From contig NZ_CP076620.1 in assembly GCF_020911725.1 (NCBI RefSeq), forward strand, positions 356,501 through 420,500: a stretch of DNA of 64,000 bases, written 5' to 3'. The notes beneath the pieces are model-generated. The model did not search any database. It was given only the letters and a program-made list of their open reading frames with translations, and was not told where the DNA came from. This DNA is from Clostridium cadaveris. GTDB lineage: Bacteria; Bacillota; Clostridia; Clostridiales; Clostridiaceae. The position numbers were made by a program, and so were the translations under genes. This document shows positions 26,723-36,011 of the stretch, piece after piece (within the stretch, counting starts at the first letter, position 1; every line of letters begins with the position of its first letter).

Positions 26723-27961
26723 TTAAACTTGAATCTTTTCGCCTTCATCAACCTTTAAGAATATTAAAAGTCCTATCACGAATAGTATTATAAGGCTTAG
26801 AACACCTTTTCTTGAGTCACCAGTTATTTGAGTTGTTAATCCCATTAGAAGTGGGCCAAATATTGCAGAGAACTTGCCAACTATATTGTATATTCCAAAA
26901 AATTCTGATGATTTTTCTTTTGGAATAAGCTTACCAAAGTAAGAACGGCTTAAAGCTTGAATACCTCCTTGAGCACTTCCTACTAAAAATGCAAGAATCC
27001 AATAATGAAGTTCTGTAGTCATAAAGTAGCCAAATATTGATATAAATGTATAGGTTACTATTCCTACTAATATCATCTTTCTTGGAGAATATTTTTCAGC
27101 AAGCTTTCCGTAAATTATTGCAAATGGGAAAGCTACAATTTGAAGCACCAAAAGGATTATCATAAGCTTCGAAGCACTCAAACCTAAATCTGTACCATAA
27201 GAGGTAGCCATTTTAATTATGGTGTTTACTCCATCTATATAAAAGAAATAAGATACCAAGAATAAAAATGTGCTTCTATATTTTGAAATGTGTTTAACTG
27301 TTTTGAATAATCTTTTAAAGCTGTTTCTTATAGCATTTGGTTCATGTTCTATATAATATTCTTGATTAACGTTTTTCATCATTGGAATAGAGAACACAAA
27401 CCACCAAAGAGCTGTAAGTATAAATGCAACTCTTGTAGCGCTTATGGTATCTAAACCAATAAGGCTTGGTTTGCTGATTAAAACCATGCTTATTATAAAA
27501 GGAATACAGCTTCCTATATACCCATATCCGAATCCTAAGGAAGAAATTTTATCCATTCTTTCCTCAGTAGTTACGTCTGTTAGGAAGGAATCATAAAATA
27601 TGTTGGAACCAGAAAAACCTATAACACTTAAGGTATAGACTATGCTACAGAAAATCCAATTTCCTTCACCAACAAATGATAACAATGCTGTAGAAATTAC
27701 ACCTATTATTAAAAATGTTGAGAAGAATTTTTTCTTATAACCTTTGTAATCAGCTATAGCACCTAGGATAGGAGCGAGAACTGATATTATGAGTGTTGCA
27801 AGAGAATTTGTATATCCCCAATATGCTGTTGATGTAGCTGGTGATAAATTGCTTGCAGCAACAGACTTGAAGAATACTGGAAGTATTGCTGTGGTGATTG
27901 CTAATGAGTAAGCAGAATTTGCCCAGTCGTACATAATCCAGCTTTTTTCTTGTTTTGTCAT
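26723..27961 (-). CDS. UMF1/Atg22-type MFS transporter
   Basis: This 412-residue protein has about twelve helices. It begins with the signature of the UMF1/Atg22-like branch of the MFS, WIMYDWANSAYSLAITTAILPVFF, and has APILGAIADYKGYKKKFF as the loop 2-3 motif. Yeast Atg22 exports amino acids from the vacuole; bacterial substrates are not established. It lies near an M42 peptidase gene and putP, so amino acid movement is plausible but unproven. Confidence 0.9.
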   Translation of the reverse strand: MTKQEKSWIMYDWANSAYSLAITTAILPVFFKSVAASNLSPATSTAYWGYTNSLATLIISVLAPILGAIADYKGYKKKFFSTFLIIGVISTALLSFVGEGNWIFCSIVYTLSVIGFSGSNIFYDSFLTDVTTEERMDKISSLGFGYGYIGSCIPFIISMVLISKPSLIGLDTISATRVAFILTALWWFVFSIPMMKNVNQEYYIEHEPNAIRNSFKRLFKTVKHISKYRSTFLFLVSYFFYIDGVNTIIKMATSYGTDLGLSASKLMIILLVLQIVAFPFAIIYGKLAEKYSPRKMILVGIVTYTFISIFGYFMTTELHYWILAFLVGSAQGGIQALSRSYFGKLIPKEKSSEFFGIYNIVGKFSAIFGPLLMGLTTQITGDSRKGVLSLIILFVIGLLIFLKVDEGEKIQV

Positions 27962-28097
27962 ATAAAATCTCTCCTATAAAAAATTTACCCATCATAATGC
28001 GAGATAATAAGTAAAAATAGCAGCTTCTTATGGGTATATATAGATTATATATTAACGATGTTAAGAACACATTACGCCTTGTGAATAATATTTATAG

Positions 28098-29138
28098 CTA
28101 CTTTGCAAGCATATATTTTATAAGAAGTTTTATAGTATTTTCCAAAGCAGTTATGTGAGTTCTTTCATAATGGTGAGTTGCACTAACTCCAGGCCCTAAA
28201 CATGCGAACTTTAAATCAGCTCCCCATAAAATAGCTTGAGTAGCATCAGAACTATAACTGTTAAATACATCTACAGCATAATCAATTCCGCTGTTCTCTG
28301 CTATCTGAACAAGTTTATTTCTAAGATAGAAGTCATAAACGCTCTTTCTATCCTTAGCAGCTATAGAAACACTGTATTCGCTTGAAGTTTGAGCTTCTCC
28401 AACAGGAGCTATATCAATAGCAACCAGTTCTTTAGTCTTTTCAGGTATAGCAGATGATAGACCATGTCCCATTTCTTCGAAGTTACTTATATAAAAATTA
28501 GTAGTATACTTTGGCATGATATTATTATCCTTGAAATATCTACAAATCTCAAGAACCATAGCTATAGCAGATTTATCATCTATATATCTTGATTTTATAA
28601 ATCCAGAAGGAGTTACCTCAAAACGAGGATCCATAACAACAAAATCTCCAACATTAATTCCTAGCTTTAAAACATCTTCTTTAGAAGATATTTTTTCATC
28701 AAGTCGCACAAGCATTGTATTTTCATTTCTTTCAGAGTTAGCTTTTTCTTGTCCATAGATGTGACTTGCTGCATATTTAAATGTTATAGAACCACGAATC
28801 TTTTCGCCTTTATTGTTTATTACATAACAATTTTCGCCTTCTATAGATGCCCAAGCACCTCCGCCTATTTTATGATATCTCAAATATCCATTAGGTAGAA
28901 TTTCCTTTACCATAGCTCCTAAAGTATCCATGTGAGCAGAAATTGTAAGTTGTTCATCGTCAATTTCTCCACGAAGAGTAGCTATAAGAGCTCCCTTTTT
29001 AGTGAAATGTACACTTAATCCTAAAGCTTCAAAATCTTTTTTAGCCTCTATAATGGCATTTAATGTGTATCCACCAGGACTAGGTATGTTAAGATATTTT
29101 TTCATCATCTCAAGAGTATTTACTAAGTCTAAATTCAT
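28098..29138 (-). CDS. M42-family aminopeptidase (glutamyl aminopeptidase/TET type)
   Basis: This 346-residue dinuclear metallopeptidase retains the metal and catalytic motifs: ISAHMDTLGAMV near residue 65, YIDDKSAIAMV near 180, NFEEMGHGLS near 215, AIDIAP near 238 and THHYERTH near 318. M42 enzymes form dodecameric tetrahedral shells that trim short peptides from the N-terminus. The ATG at 29138 is ten bases after AGGAGG; a longer frame to 29171 has no such site. Confidence 0.93.
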   Translation of the reverse strand: MNLDLVNTLEMMKKYLNIPSPGGYTLNAIIEAKKDFEALGLSVHFTKKGALIATLRGEIDDEQLTISAHMDTLGAMVKEILPNGYLRYHKIGGGAWASIEGENCYVINNKGEKIRGSITFKYAASHIYGQEKANSERNENTMLVRLDEKISSKEDVLKLGINVGDFVVMDPRFEVTPSGFIKSRYIDDKSAIAMVLEICRYFKDNNIMPKYTTNFYISNFEEMGHGLSSAIPEKTKELVAIDIAPVGEAQTSSEYSVSIAAKDRKSVYDFYLRNKLVQIAENSGIDYAVDVFNSYSSDATQAILWGADLKFACLGPGVSATHHYERTHITALENTIKLLIKYMLAK

Positions 29139-29290
29139 TACTTTCTTACCTCCTAGAAATCTTTTATACATAAATTATACCATGTTAAGGTGAAAATTGG
29201 GAAAATATAATTAATTTATAACTGTTGAAAAATCATGTCAAGATAATTTAAAATGAAAGGTAATGATAATAATAAGGGAGAATATATAAT

Positions 29291-29908
29291 ATGAACATTT
29301 ATCTTATAAGACATGGTGAAACAGATTGGAATAGCGTTAGAAAGTATCAAGGAAGAATGGATATAGAACTAAACGCTAAAGGAATAGATGAGGCAAATTC
29401 AGTTGGTAATAAACTTGAAAGTTATAATATAGATTGTATTTATTCAAGCACATTAAAAAGAGCTATGAGGACAGCAGAGATTATAAATAGTTATGTAAGT
29501 GCGGGAACAATAAATCCAACAGATGAAATAATAGAACTTAATTTAGGAGAATGGGAAGGAAGAACTTGGGATGAGATTCAAGTAGAATACAAAGAATTTC
29601 TTAAGACATGGATGACAAACAGGGTTAAGGTGAAAATTCCAGGGGGAGAATCCTATGGTGATGCAGAGATTAGAGGCATAAATTTTCTTAGAAATCTTGT
29701 AAATAGTTGTAACTACGAGAATGTGGTTGTTGTATCTCATGGAGCGCTTATTGCAGCTGTTTTATGTTCCATACTTTCTATAGATGCAAATCATGAAGGG
29801 AATTTCAGAGTGGATAATTGCTCCATAAATCATATTTACTATGATAAGGAAGAGGACAAGTTTACTGTAATAACTTTAAATGATATTAGTCATTTAAGAA
29901 AAAAGTAA
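29291..29908 (+). CDS. Histidine phosphatase family protein (phosphoglycerate-mutase-like)
   Basis: This 205-residue protein has the RHG motif YLIRHGETDWN at residues 4-14, Arg in SSTLKRAMRTAEI near 57, Glu in LNLGEWEG near 84 and the second histidine in VVVSHGALIAA near 148. It is a small phosphomonoesterase related to CobC (alpha-ribazole phosphatase) and PhoE. No cobalamin genes are nearby, so a broad-specificity phosphatase is more likely. Confidence 0.92.
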   Translation: MNIYLIRHGETDWNSVRKYQGRMDIELNAKGIDEANSVGNKLESYNIDCIYSSTLKRAMRTAEIINSYVSAGTINPTDEIIELNLGEWEGRTWDEIQVEYKEFLKTWMTNRVKVKIPGGESYGDAEIRGINFLRNLVNSCNYENVVVVSHGALIAAVLCSILSIDANHEGNFRVDNCSINHIYYDKEEDKFTVITLNDISHLRKK

Positions 29909-30013
29909 GAAAGAATTTATAGAATAGAGTTATTAAATGTAATAAAATAAGTTAATAATAGTAGACGTAAGATAAATATCAAACAATAAGAATAAATTAG
30001 GGAAGGTGATATT

Positions 30014-30142
30014 ATGAAAAAGAACACTATAGTAAGGGTATGTGCAACTGCACTATTGTCTGCAGCAGTATTAGGAGTTTTATCAACAGTTGTGGAGAAA
30101 AATAAGGTTAAGACTGAGGAAAAAGAAGCTGTTACTGCATAA
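30014..30142 (+). CDS. Small exported or membrane peptide, 42 residues
   Basis: An ATG at 30014 with GGAAGGTGAT before it opens 42 codons. The product looks like a signal peptide or anchor: a basic start (MKKNTIVRV), a hydrophobic core (TALLSAAVLGVLSTVV) and a charged tail (EKNKVKTEEKEAVTA). A hairpin follows at 30143-30181. The family is unknown, but the architecture and ribosome binding site support a real gene. Confidence 0.68.
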   Translation: MKKNTIVRVCATALLSAAVLGVLSTVVEKNKVKTEEKEAVTA

Positions 30143-30285
30143 AATGAATTTTTAGCTTTGGGTGAAGCTTTAGAATTCATTATCTAGGAGTGTGTTTGTT
30201 GTTATTTTAAGCTTAAAATAGGTGAGAGATAACAATGGCTATCCATTAAATAAATTGTAAATATCACATAAGTTCCTGACAGAAG

Positions 30286-30325
30286 AAGAAGGCTTTCCTT
30301 TAAGGAAAGTCTTCTTTGTGTCTTT
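30286..30325 (+). terminator. Rho-independent terminator
   Basis: The stem aagaaggctttcc / ggaaagtcttctt has one wobble pair and T-rich DNA after it. It lies between the small peptide gene and the convergent cis-prenyltransferase gene. Confidence 0.75.
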
Positions 30326-30359
30326 GTGGAGAATATTCATAATGGAGCCTTCAAAATTA

Positions 30360-30986
30360 CTAGCCTCCCAAGGTAATATCTTGTTTATCATACCATTCAA
30401 GGGCATCTATAAATTGCTGTGGATTAAAATCAGGCCAATAATCATCTACTATATAAAAATCAGAATATACTGATTGAACTGGAAGAAAACCGCTTAAACG
30501 TCTACGGCCTCCCCACCTTATTATCAAATCAATTCTAGAGATATCATGAGATTTAAATACTTTATCTTTGCTTAAGGGTTTATTGTAGTTTAAATCCCAT
30601 TCCCATCCATAATTCACTAGAAAATTAACTTTAATTCCACCCTTACCGAAAATACATCTTGTAGTAAAGGGCTTCAATTCTTCGGGAAACATTGGTGAAT
30701 CAGAATTACCGATTACCAAGAGTTCAGCATCTTCTTTTGAAAGTATATTTACTGAATCTATACAAGCCTGTATGAAAGCATCTTTTTGGTAAGAAGGACG
30801 TTTAGTATTATCAACAGTAAAACCATAATAAGTGATTTCATTTATACCGTACTGTTGGCATAATTTGAATAATATCAATCCGGGAGATATGCCAAAGTCA
30901 TATCCTTTTTCCTTTGTCATTCCGTGAGAAGCCGCCCACCTTCTATTTCCATCCGGAATTATTCCTATATGTTTTGGTAATCTCAT
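30360..30986 (-). CDS. Short cis-prenyltransferase (undecaprenyl diphosphate synthase family)
   Basis: This 208-residue protein is shorter than the usual 240-250 of UppS. It keeps the catalytic aspartate and signature in HIGIIPDGNRRWA (residues 6-18) and the C-terminal block DLIIRWGGRRRLSGFLPVQS, where UppS normally has RTGGE and LSNFL; the T-to-W and E-to-R changes are notable. It should condense isopentenyl diphosphate with an allylic diphosphate, but chain length and role may differ from the housekeeping UppS expected elsewhere. The ATG at 30986 follows GAGGTGA. Confidence 0.85.
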   Translation of the reverse strand: MRLPKHIGIIPDGNRRWAASHGMTKEKGYDFGISPGLILFKLCQQYGINEITYYGFTVDNTKRPSYQKDAFIQACIDSVNILSKEDAELLVIGNSDSPMFPEELKPFTTRCIFGKGGIKVNFLVNYGWEWDLNYNKPLSKDKVFKSHDISRIDLIIRWGGRRRLSGFLPVQSVYSDFYIVDDYWPDFNPQQFIDALEWYDKQDITLGG

Positions 30987-31097
30987 ATATATCACCTCAA
31001 AAATAGTATGCCTAACATGAGATAGGATTATACAGAAAAAATTTGTTTATAGTGAAGAAATTTAGGTAGTAAAGGGTGAAAAAGTTTAGGTTGGTTT

Positions 31098-31133
31098 GGA
31101 AAGAAAAGAGATTAGGGGGGGAGGGGGAAGAGT
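31098..31133. repeat. Homopurine tract with G7 and G5 runs
   Basis: The plus strand carries almost only purines here, including seven consecutive G and then five G separated by one A. Such a G run is out of place in this AT-rich sequence and lies about 125 bases upstream of the cis-prenyltransferase start. Confidence 0.6.
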
Positions 31134-31177
31134 ATATAGAAATAGCTGCCCTATGGCAGCCTGCTTATGGTATCTAT

Positions 31178-31882
31178 TTATTTAATTATAGAACCTATGA
31201 ATTTCCAAAGTTCATCGGAATCTATTTTAACTATATTTCCACTTAGAGCATCTTTCACATAAATGGTATGCTCATCTATCAAATACAAATCTAAACTATC
31301 ATTTCCTTGACCATATAATTTTATAGTATACTGAGGGAACTTTTGATAAGGAAGTTTCCTAGAAGAATACATGTTAGAAGTTTTTGCAGAACATAATATA
31401 TTTTTAATATCATTTGTATGATCATTTGTTAGTGTCATGTAACGTCCATTTGCAGCTTCTGTTTTTATTTTTACTGTTTTTACATTAGGCAAAGCATTTT
31501 TTAAGAGATTTTGACCACTAAAATAGTTACATATTATTTTATAAAAGTTTTCTGGTATATCATAAAATTTATTTTCATAGGAGAATAAGTCTTTAAAATA
31601 TAGGCCTTCAGTATAGCAGTGTTTTTTTACAAACTGCAGTTTTGCTATCACTGGAGCAGAATATACATCAAAATCACCATCATGAAGTGTAGCATTATCA
31701 AGAGAAGCTATAAGGTTATCTCCGTCATCTTTGGACATAGTGATTGATATAAAATCATTAAATAATAGATTGACTTCTGTAGAATTTGTATCTGGATCAT
31801 TGGATTGCCACAATATTATCCCTATTATAGTAAAAAGGAGGATTGATAAAATAGCACAAATGCATATAAACTTTCTCTTCAT
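31178..31882 (-). CDS. Hypothetical membrane-anchored extracytoplasmic protein
   Basis: This 234-residue protein has an N-terminal signal anchor (FICICAILSILLFTIIGIILW). The rest is hydrophilic and lies outside the membrane. Its C-terminal part has repeated short beta-strand patterns (YTIKLYGQGNDSLDLYLIDEHTIYVKD). It starts seven bases after the stop of the gene at 31890, so the two form an operon. The neighbour has a similar closing motif (HLSSLIDSNTVDIYVINKN-like), hinting at a shared domain. Family unknown. Confidence 0.75.
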   Translation of the reverse strand: MKRKFICICAILSILLFTIIGIILWQSNDPDTNSTEVNLLFNDFISITMSKDDGDNLIASLDNATLHDGDFDVYSAPVIAKLQFVKKHCYTEGLYFKDLFSYENKFYDIPENFYKIICNYFSGQNLLKNALPNVKTVKIKTEAANGRYMTLTNDHTNDIKNILCSAKTSNMYSSRKLPYQKFPQYTIKLYGQGNDSLDLYLIDEHTIYVKDALSGNIVKIDSDELWKFIGSIIK

Positions 31883-31889
31883 AGAATCA

Positions 31890-32906
31890 TCACTCCTTTA
31901 TAATTTCATTAAATGCTTCTATAGCATTAGGAGATTCAAACCTTTTATTGTTAAATTCCACATAAGGCCCATCAACTAATATTTCTATGTTTTTACCATC
32001 TAAAACTGCTTCTAAAGTTATCTTAGAAGAAGTCTTAGAGTCTTTGACATCAAGAGGATAGAGTCCACAAAGAGCGCGGATAGCGCCATCTTCTGGTTTT
32101 ATATTTTTTCCTCTGTATTTAAGGTTTGTAGCATTAAATAAATAATATATTGATGAATTTGAAAGCTTTGTTTCAGGTGCAACTGGATTTATTAAAGTAT
32201 ATAAATTAGAAGGAACATCTACAAATTTTCCAAAGCCTTCATTAGTATCTATATATACTAAATTTTTATTTATAACATATATATCTACAGTATTTGAATC
32301 TATCAAAGAACTTCCATGAAGTTTGTAAGCTGGGAATTCTTGAAGTTTATATATAGTAGATAAAATATCTTTATTATTCTTATATTTAGAATGCATCTCG
32401 GTATTTATAGAGCCTTTTTTTATGGAATCTATCACATCAGAAGAAGCAGGGACGTTATCTTCAAGTGGCATATCCATCATAGAAATATAAAAGGTCTTAT
32501 TAGCAAGATAGCTTTCTATGGGTTCATTGGTGATTATATAGTTATCAATTAACTTGTAAAGCTTAGAGAGTTTTCTGCCACCATATAAAGTACCATCCTG
32601 CATGAAATACTTTGAAGAAATAGATATACTATTTTTCTTTCCATCCTTAATATAGGATAAGTTAAAGAAATCAGTTATGTTGTAACTATCTAGTTTTCTA
32701 ACTTCTTTTAAAGAACTTCCTAATTCTATGAAATGTGATAATACTTCTGGGTCATCTATTTTCAAGGTATAGTTTTTATGAATAACAGTTAAATCATCTA
32801 TATCAGTTAAATCAGGAGATTTAGTTAATCCGTCTAAACAAAGCAATAAGAAAACACCTAATATTATGCAGCTACAAAAAGTTATGAGAGATGTTTTACT
32901 TTTCAT
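31890..32906 (-). CDS. Hypothetical membrane-anchored extracytoplasmic protein
   Basis: This 338-residue protein has a signal-anchor helix (LITFCSCIILGVFLLLCL) and a long extracytoplasmic region with short beta-strand blocks, such as LHGSSLIDSNTVDIYVINKN and KITLEAVLDGKNIEILVD. The ATG at 32906 follows AGGTGGTG. It is the first gene of a two-gene unit with 31178. Function unknown; the pair may sense or stabilise something at the cell surface, which is inference. Confidence 0.78.
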   Translation of the reverse strand: MKSKTSLITFCSCIILGVFLLLCLDGLTKSPDLTDIDDLTVIHKNYTLKIDDPEVLSHFIELGSSLKEVRKLDSYNITDFFNLSYIKDGKKNSISISSKYFMQDGTLYGGRKLSKLYKLIDNYIITNEPIESYLANKTFYISMMDMPLEDNVPASSDVIDSIKKGSINTEMHSKYKNNKDILSTIYKLQEFPAYKLHGSSLIDSNTVDIYVINKNLVYIDTNEGFGKFVDVPSNLYTLINPVAPETKLSNSSIYYLFNATNLKYRGKNIKPEDGAIRALCGLYPLDVKDSKTSSKITLEAVLDGKNIEILVDGPYVEFNNKRFESPNAIEAFNEIIKE

Positions 32907-33095
32907 CTTTAAACACCACCTAAAGCAAGCATAAAAAATTATGCCTTTAATTATATACATTTTATCATTTAATTTAAATATGCACCACTATAGAGAATTA
33001 TAACCAAAATAATGTAATAAAATATTAATAACCCAAAATTTAATTTTTTAAGAGGAACAATACAGAGAGCTTTAGATAAATTTTATAGGAATAGC

Positions 33096-33139
33096 AAAGG
33101 TGTGCTGTAAAATTATTTATGATTTTACAGCACACCTTT
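33096..33139 (-). terminator. Terminator of the alanine symporter gene
   Basis: The 18-bp perfect stem aaaggtgtgctgtaaaat / attttacagcacaccttt has an eight-base loop. Confidence 0.88.
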
Positions 33140-33172
33140 TAATAGAGTCTATATATGAAATTTATAAGTAGT

Positions 33173-34528
33173 TTATTTTACAAGACTATTCTTTTTATCT
33201 AAGAAATCTTTATACATATGAATAACGGCTGGTGATAATAGTAAAAGTGCTATAAGGTTAGGGAATACCATAAGACCATTAAATGTGTCTGCAAGTTCCC
33301 ATACCAAATCAACTTTAGCACAAGAGCCTAAGAATATAAAGAACATAACTAGTAGTTTAAATACCATCAAGCCTTTACCATTAAATAAGTATTTGATGTT
33401 CGCTTCAGCAAAGAAGTACCATCCAATTATTGTAGAGAAAGCAAAGAATAATAGTGTTATAGCTATAAAGGAATTACCTATAGAACCCATACCAACACCA
33501 AATGCTTCTTGAGTTAGAGCTATACCAGTTTTCCCATCTCCTAGAACACCAGTTGTCAATATAACTAAAGCTGTTAAAGTAAGAACTATAAATGTATCTA
33601 TAAATACACCAACCATAGCTGATAAACCTTGTTCTGCAGGATGGTTTACTTTTGCTATAGCATGAGCATGAGGAGTTGATCCCATACCAGCTTCGTTTGA
33701 GAAAAGTCCACGAGCTACACCATATCTCATAGCATTTTTAACTGTTACACCTAAAGCGCCTCCAAGCACTGCTTGAGGATTGAAAGCACCTACAAATATC
33801 ATTTCAAATGCAGGAAGAATATGAGTATAGTTTTTAAATACTATAAACAAGCTTCCAATTATATAAAATAAAGCCATTATAGGTACAACTTTTTCAGTAA
33901 ATGATGCTATACGAGAAATTCCACCGATAAATATGAATCCAGCTAAAATAGCGATTATAACTCCAACTACCATTTGATTTACACCAAATGCTGAATGAAA
34001 AGCATCAGCGATTGAATTAGCTTGTACCATGTTTCCTATAAAGCCTAAAGCTAGTATTATTGTTACAGAGAAGAAAGCTGCAAGCCATTTACAGTTAAGT
34101 CCATCACGGATATAGTAAGCAGGACCACCTGTAACTTGTCCGTCTACTTTAGTCTTGTATTTTTGAGCTAAAGTAGCTTCAGCAAAGATTGTACCCATAC
34201 CAAAGAATGCACTTAGCCACATCCAGAAAATTGCTCCTGGACCACCAGATACTATAGCTGTGGCAGCTCCTGCAAGATTTCCTGTACCAACTTGAGCTGC
34301 AATAGCAGTTGCTAGAGATTGGAATGAAGACATTCCGTCTTTACCAGCTTTGTTTCCAAATTTCATGCCGCCGAAAACTTGTTTAAAAGCAGCTTTAAAT
34401 TTGGTAACCTGGACAAATTTAAGTCGGATCGAGAAGTAAATTCCTGTTCCACAAAGTAGAAAAATTAATACAGTATTCCACATAATGCCATTAAATTTTA
34501 CTACATAAGGTAATAATGCGTCCATCAA
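33173..34528 (-). CDS. Alanine/glycine:cation symporter (AGCS family)
   Basis: This 451-residue membrane protein has about ten or eleven helices. Typical AGCS segments are SSFQSLATAIAAQVGTGNLAGAATAI near residue 63, FSNEAGMGSTPHAHAIA near 283 and GNSFIAITLLFFAFSTIIGWYFFAE near 365. It takes up alanine or glycine with Na+. I looked for a glycine riboswitch in its leader and saw none. Confidence 0.95.
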   Translation of the reverse strand: MMDALLPYVVKFNGIMWNTVLIFLLCGTGIYFSIRLKFVQVTKFKAAFKQVFGGMKFGNKAGKDGMSSFQSLATAIAAQVGTGNLAGAATAIVSGGPGAIFWMWLSAFFGMGTIFAEATLAQKYKTKVDGQVTGGPAYYIRDGLNCKWLAAFFSVTIILALGFIGNMVQANSIADAFHSAFGVNQMVVGVIIAILAGFIFIGGISRIASFTEKVVPIMALFYIIGSLFIVFKNYTHILPAFEMIFVGAFNPQAVLGGALGVTVKNAMRYGVARGLFSNEAGMGSTPHAHAIAKVNHPAEQGLSAMVGVFIDTFIVLTLTALVILTTGVLGDGKTGIALTQEAFGVGMGSIGNSFIAITLLFFAFSTIIGWYFFAEANIKYLFNGKGLMVFKLLVMFFIFLGSCAKVDLVWELADTFNGLMVFPNLIALLLLSPAVIHMYKDFLDKKNSLVK

Positions 34529-35071
34529 ATCACTCCATTTCTTAAATTTTGTAAATAAATTGTTTATAGTATAATTATACTATAAACCGTTTACCATTAA
34601 CATTATAAGTAATAAAATATAAAATTATGTAAAAATTCGAAAAAATCATACCTTTTAATTATAAATAAAAATAATTAAACGTGAATTATTGAAATATTGT
34701 TAAAAATTTGAATTTTAAGATAGTATATATTAACCTAAAAAGCAGAGTCGTTAGCGTAAAATATAGAAAACCTAACTACAAAAGGTTAAATTGTTATCAA
34801 GACCTCATATAGTTGTGTGAATTTACTTGAAAATTAGTATTTAAAATCTATAGGTTTATATAGAAAGATATGAGTTTAATTGTCATATAATATAATTAGA
34901 TTTTTTATGTAAATATAATAAAGCTTGGCAACTCTAAATTTTAATAATATATGGGTCAATTAGAAATTGGTGTGTTAAAGAATTAATAATTTACTAAGAA
35001 AAGAGTTTAATTTTAACTTATATGATGTATAATAATTACACAGGATAGAGTACAGAAAGGACAGGTTTTGT
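34529..35071. other. Long AT-rich intergenic region between divergent genes
   Basis: About 540 bases separate the AGCS gene (leftward) from the mutarotase-like gene (rightward). Apart from promoter-like A/T tracts and a weak inverted repeat around aacctaactacaaaaggtt (34770-34788), I see no gene, known riboswitch or clear hairpin. Confidence 0.4.
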
Positions 35072-35935
35072 ATGATAGCAATAGAAAATGATAGAATTAG
35101 AGTGGCCATAAGCGAAAAAGGAGCTGAGGTTAAAAAAGTATACGATAAGAAGAAAGGGTTCCAATTCATGTGGAACGGAGATAGACGTTACTGGGGAAGA
35201 GTATCACCAATATTATTTCCGATAGTAGGAAAGTTAAAAGATGATACTTATACTTTAGATGGAAAAGAGTATAAATTAACTCAACATGGTTTTTTAAGAG
35301 ATCAGGAATTTATTGTAGATAGACAGACAGACACTATGGTACATTTGATGTTTGCTTCAGATGGAAGGTTTAGAGACGTTTATCCATATGAATTTGAAGT
35401 TCATGTAATATATGAGGTTACAGACAATATGCTTGATATAAACTGGCAGGTTGTAAATTTAGAGGAGAAAGACATGTACTTCTCTATTGGAGGTCATCCA
35501 GCATTTAAAGTTCCGATGGCAGAAGGTGAAACCATAAAAGATTATTATCTAGAGATTCAACCTTCAGATAAGGAAGTTGAAAGAATTGAATTAACTGGAG
35601 AAGTTAAGAAAGAAGAAAACTTAGAAAAATTACCTTTAAATGCAGAGCTATTTGAAAAGGATGCTGTTATATTCAGCAATGTAGATGGAATAGCGATTAA
35701 GAGTAATACAAATTCTCATGAAATAAGATTAGACTTTAAGGATTTCCCATACGTAGGAATATGGACTAAGTATATGTCAGAAGACAAAACTGTAGCTCCA
35801 TTTGTATGTATAGAACCATGGTATGGAATTTCAGATTTATTTTATACTGATGGGGATTTAAAAAACAAAGTTGGAATAAATAAGATAGATCCTCAAGATG
35901 TATTTGATTGTGCTTATAGTATAGAATTTATTTAA
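35072..35935 (+). CDS. Aldose 1-epimerase (galactose mutarotase-like) family protein
   Basis: This 287-residue cytoplasmic beta-sandwich protein of the LacX/YeaD-like branch begins with IAIENDRIRVAISEKGAEVKKVYDK and has LTQHGFLRDQEF (catalytic His region near residue 72), YFSIGGHPAFKVP (second His near 150) and CIEPWYGISD near the C-terminus. It likely interconverts sugar or sugar-phosphate anomers. It is monocistronic, with a terminator directly after it. Confidence 0.92.
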   Translation: MIAIENDRIRVAISEKGAEVKKVYDKKKGFQFMWNGDRRYWGRVSPILFPIVGKLKDDTYTLDGKEYKLTQHGFLRDQEFIVDRQTDTMVHLMFASDGRFRDVYPYEFEVHVIYEVTDNMLDINWQVVNLEEKDMYFSIGGHPAFKVPMAEGETIKDYYLEIQPSDKEVERIELTGEVKKEENLEKLPLNAELFEKDAVIFSNVDGIAIKSNTNSHEIRLDFKDFPYVGIWTKYMSEDKTVAPFVCIEPWYGISDLFYTDGDLKNKVGINKIDPQDVFDCAYSIEFI

Positions 35936-35946
35936 TATTACAATTT

Positions 35947-35990
35947 AGGAATGTAGCATATTTTTATGAAATCTGCTACATTCCTTTTTG
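35947..35990 (+). terminator. Rho-independent terminator
   Basis: The stem aggaatgtagca / tgctacattcct is followed by TTTTTG; T-rich in the opposite direction as well. Confidence 0.9.
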
Positions 35991-36011
35991 TTTTGTAAAA
36001 CCATTAGAATA

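Noticed and set aside
34529-35071. Glycine riboswitch or other leader RNA for the alanine/glycine symporter
   Set aside because: No glycine aptamer motifs or stable multi-stem structure could be found on the minus strand in this gap.
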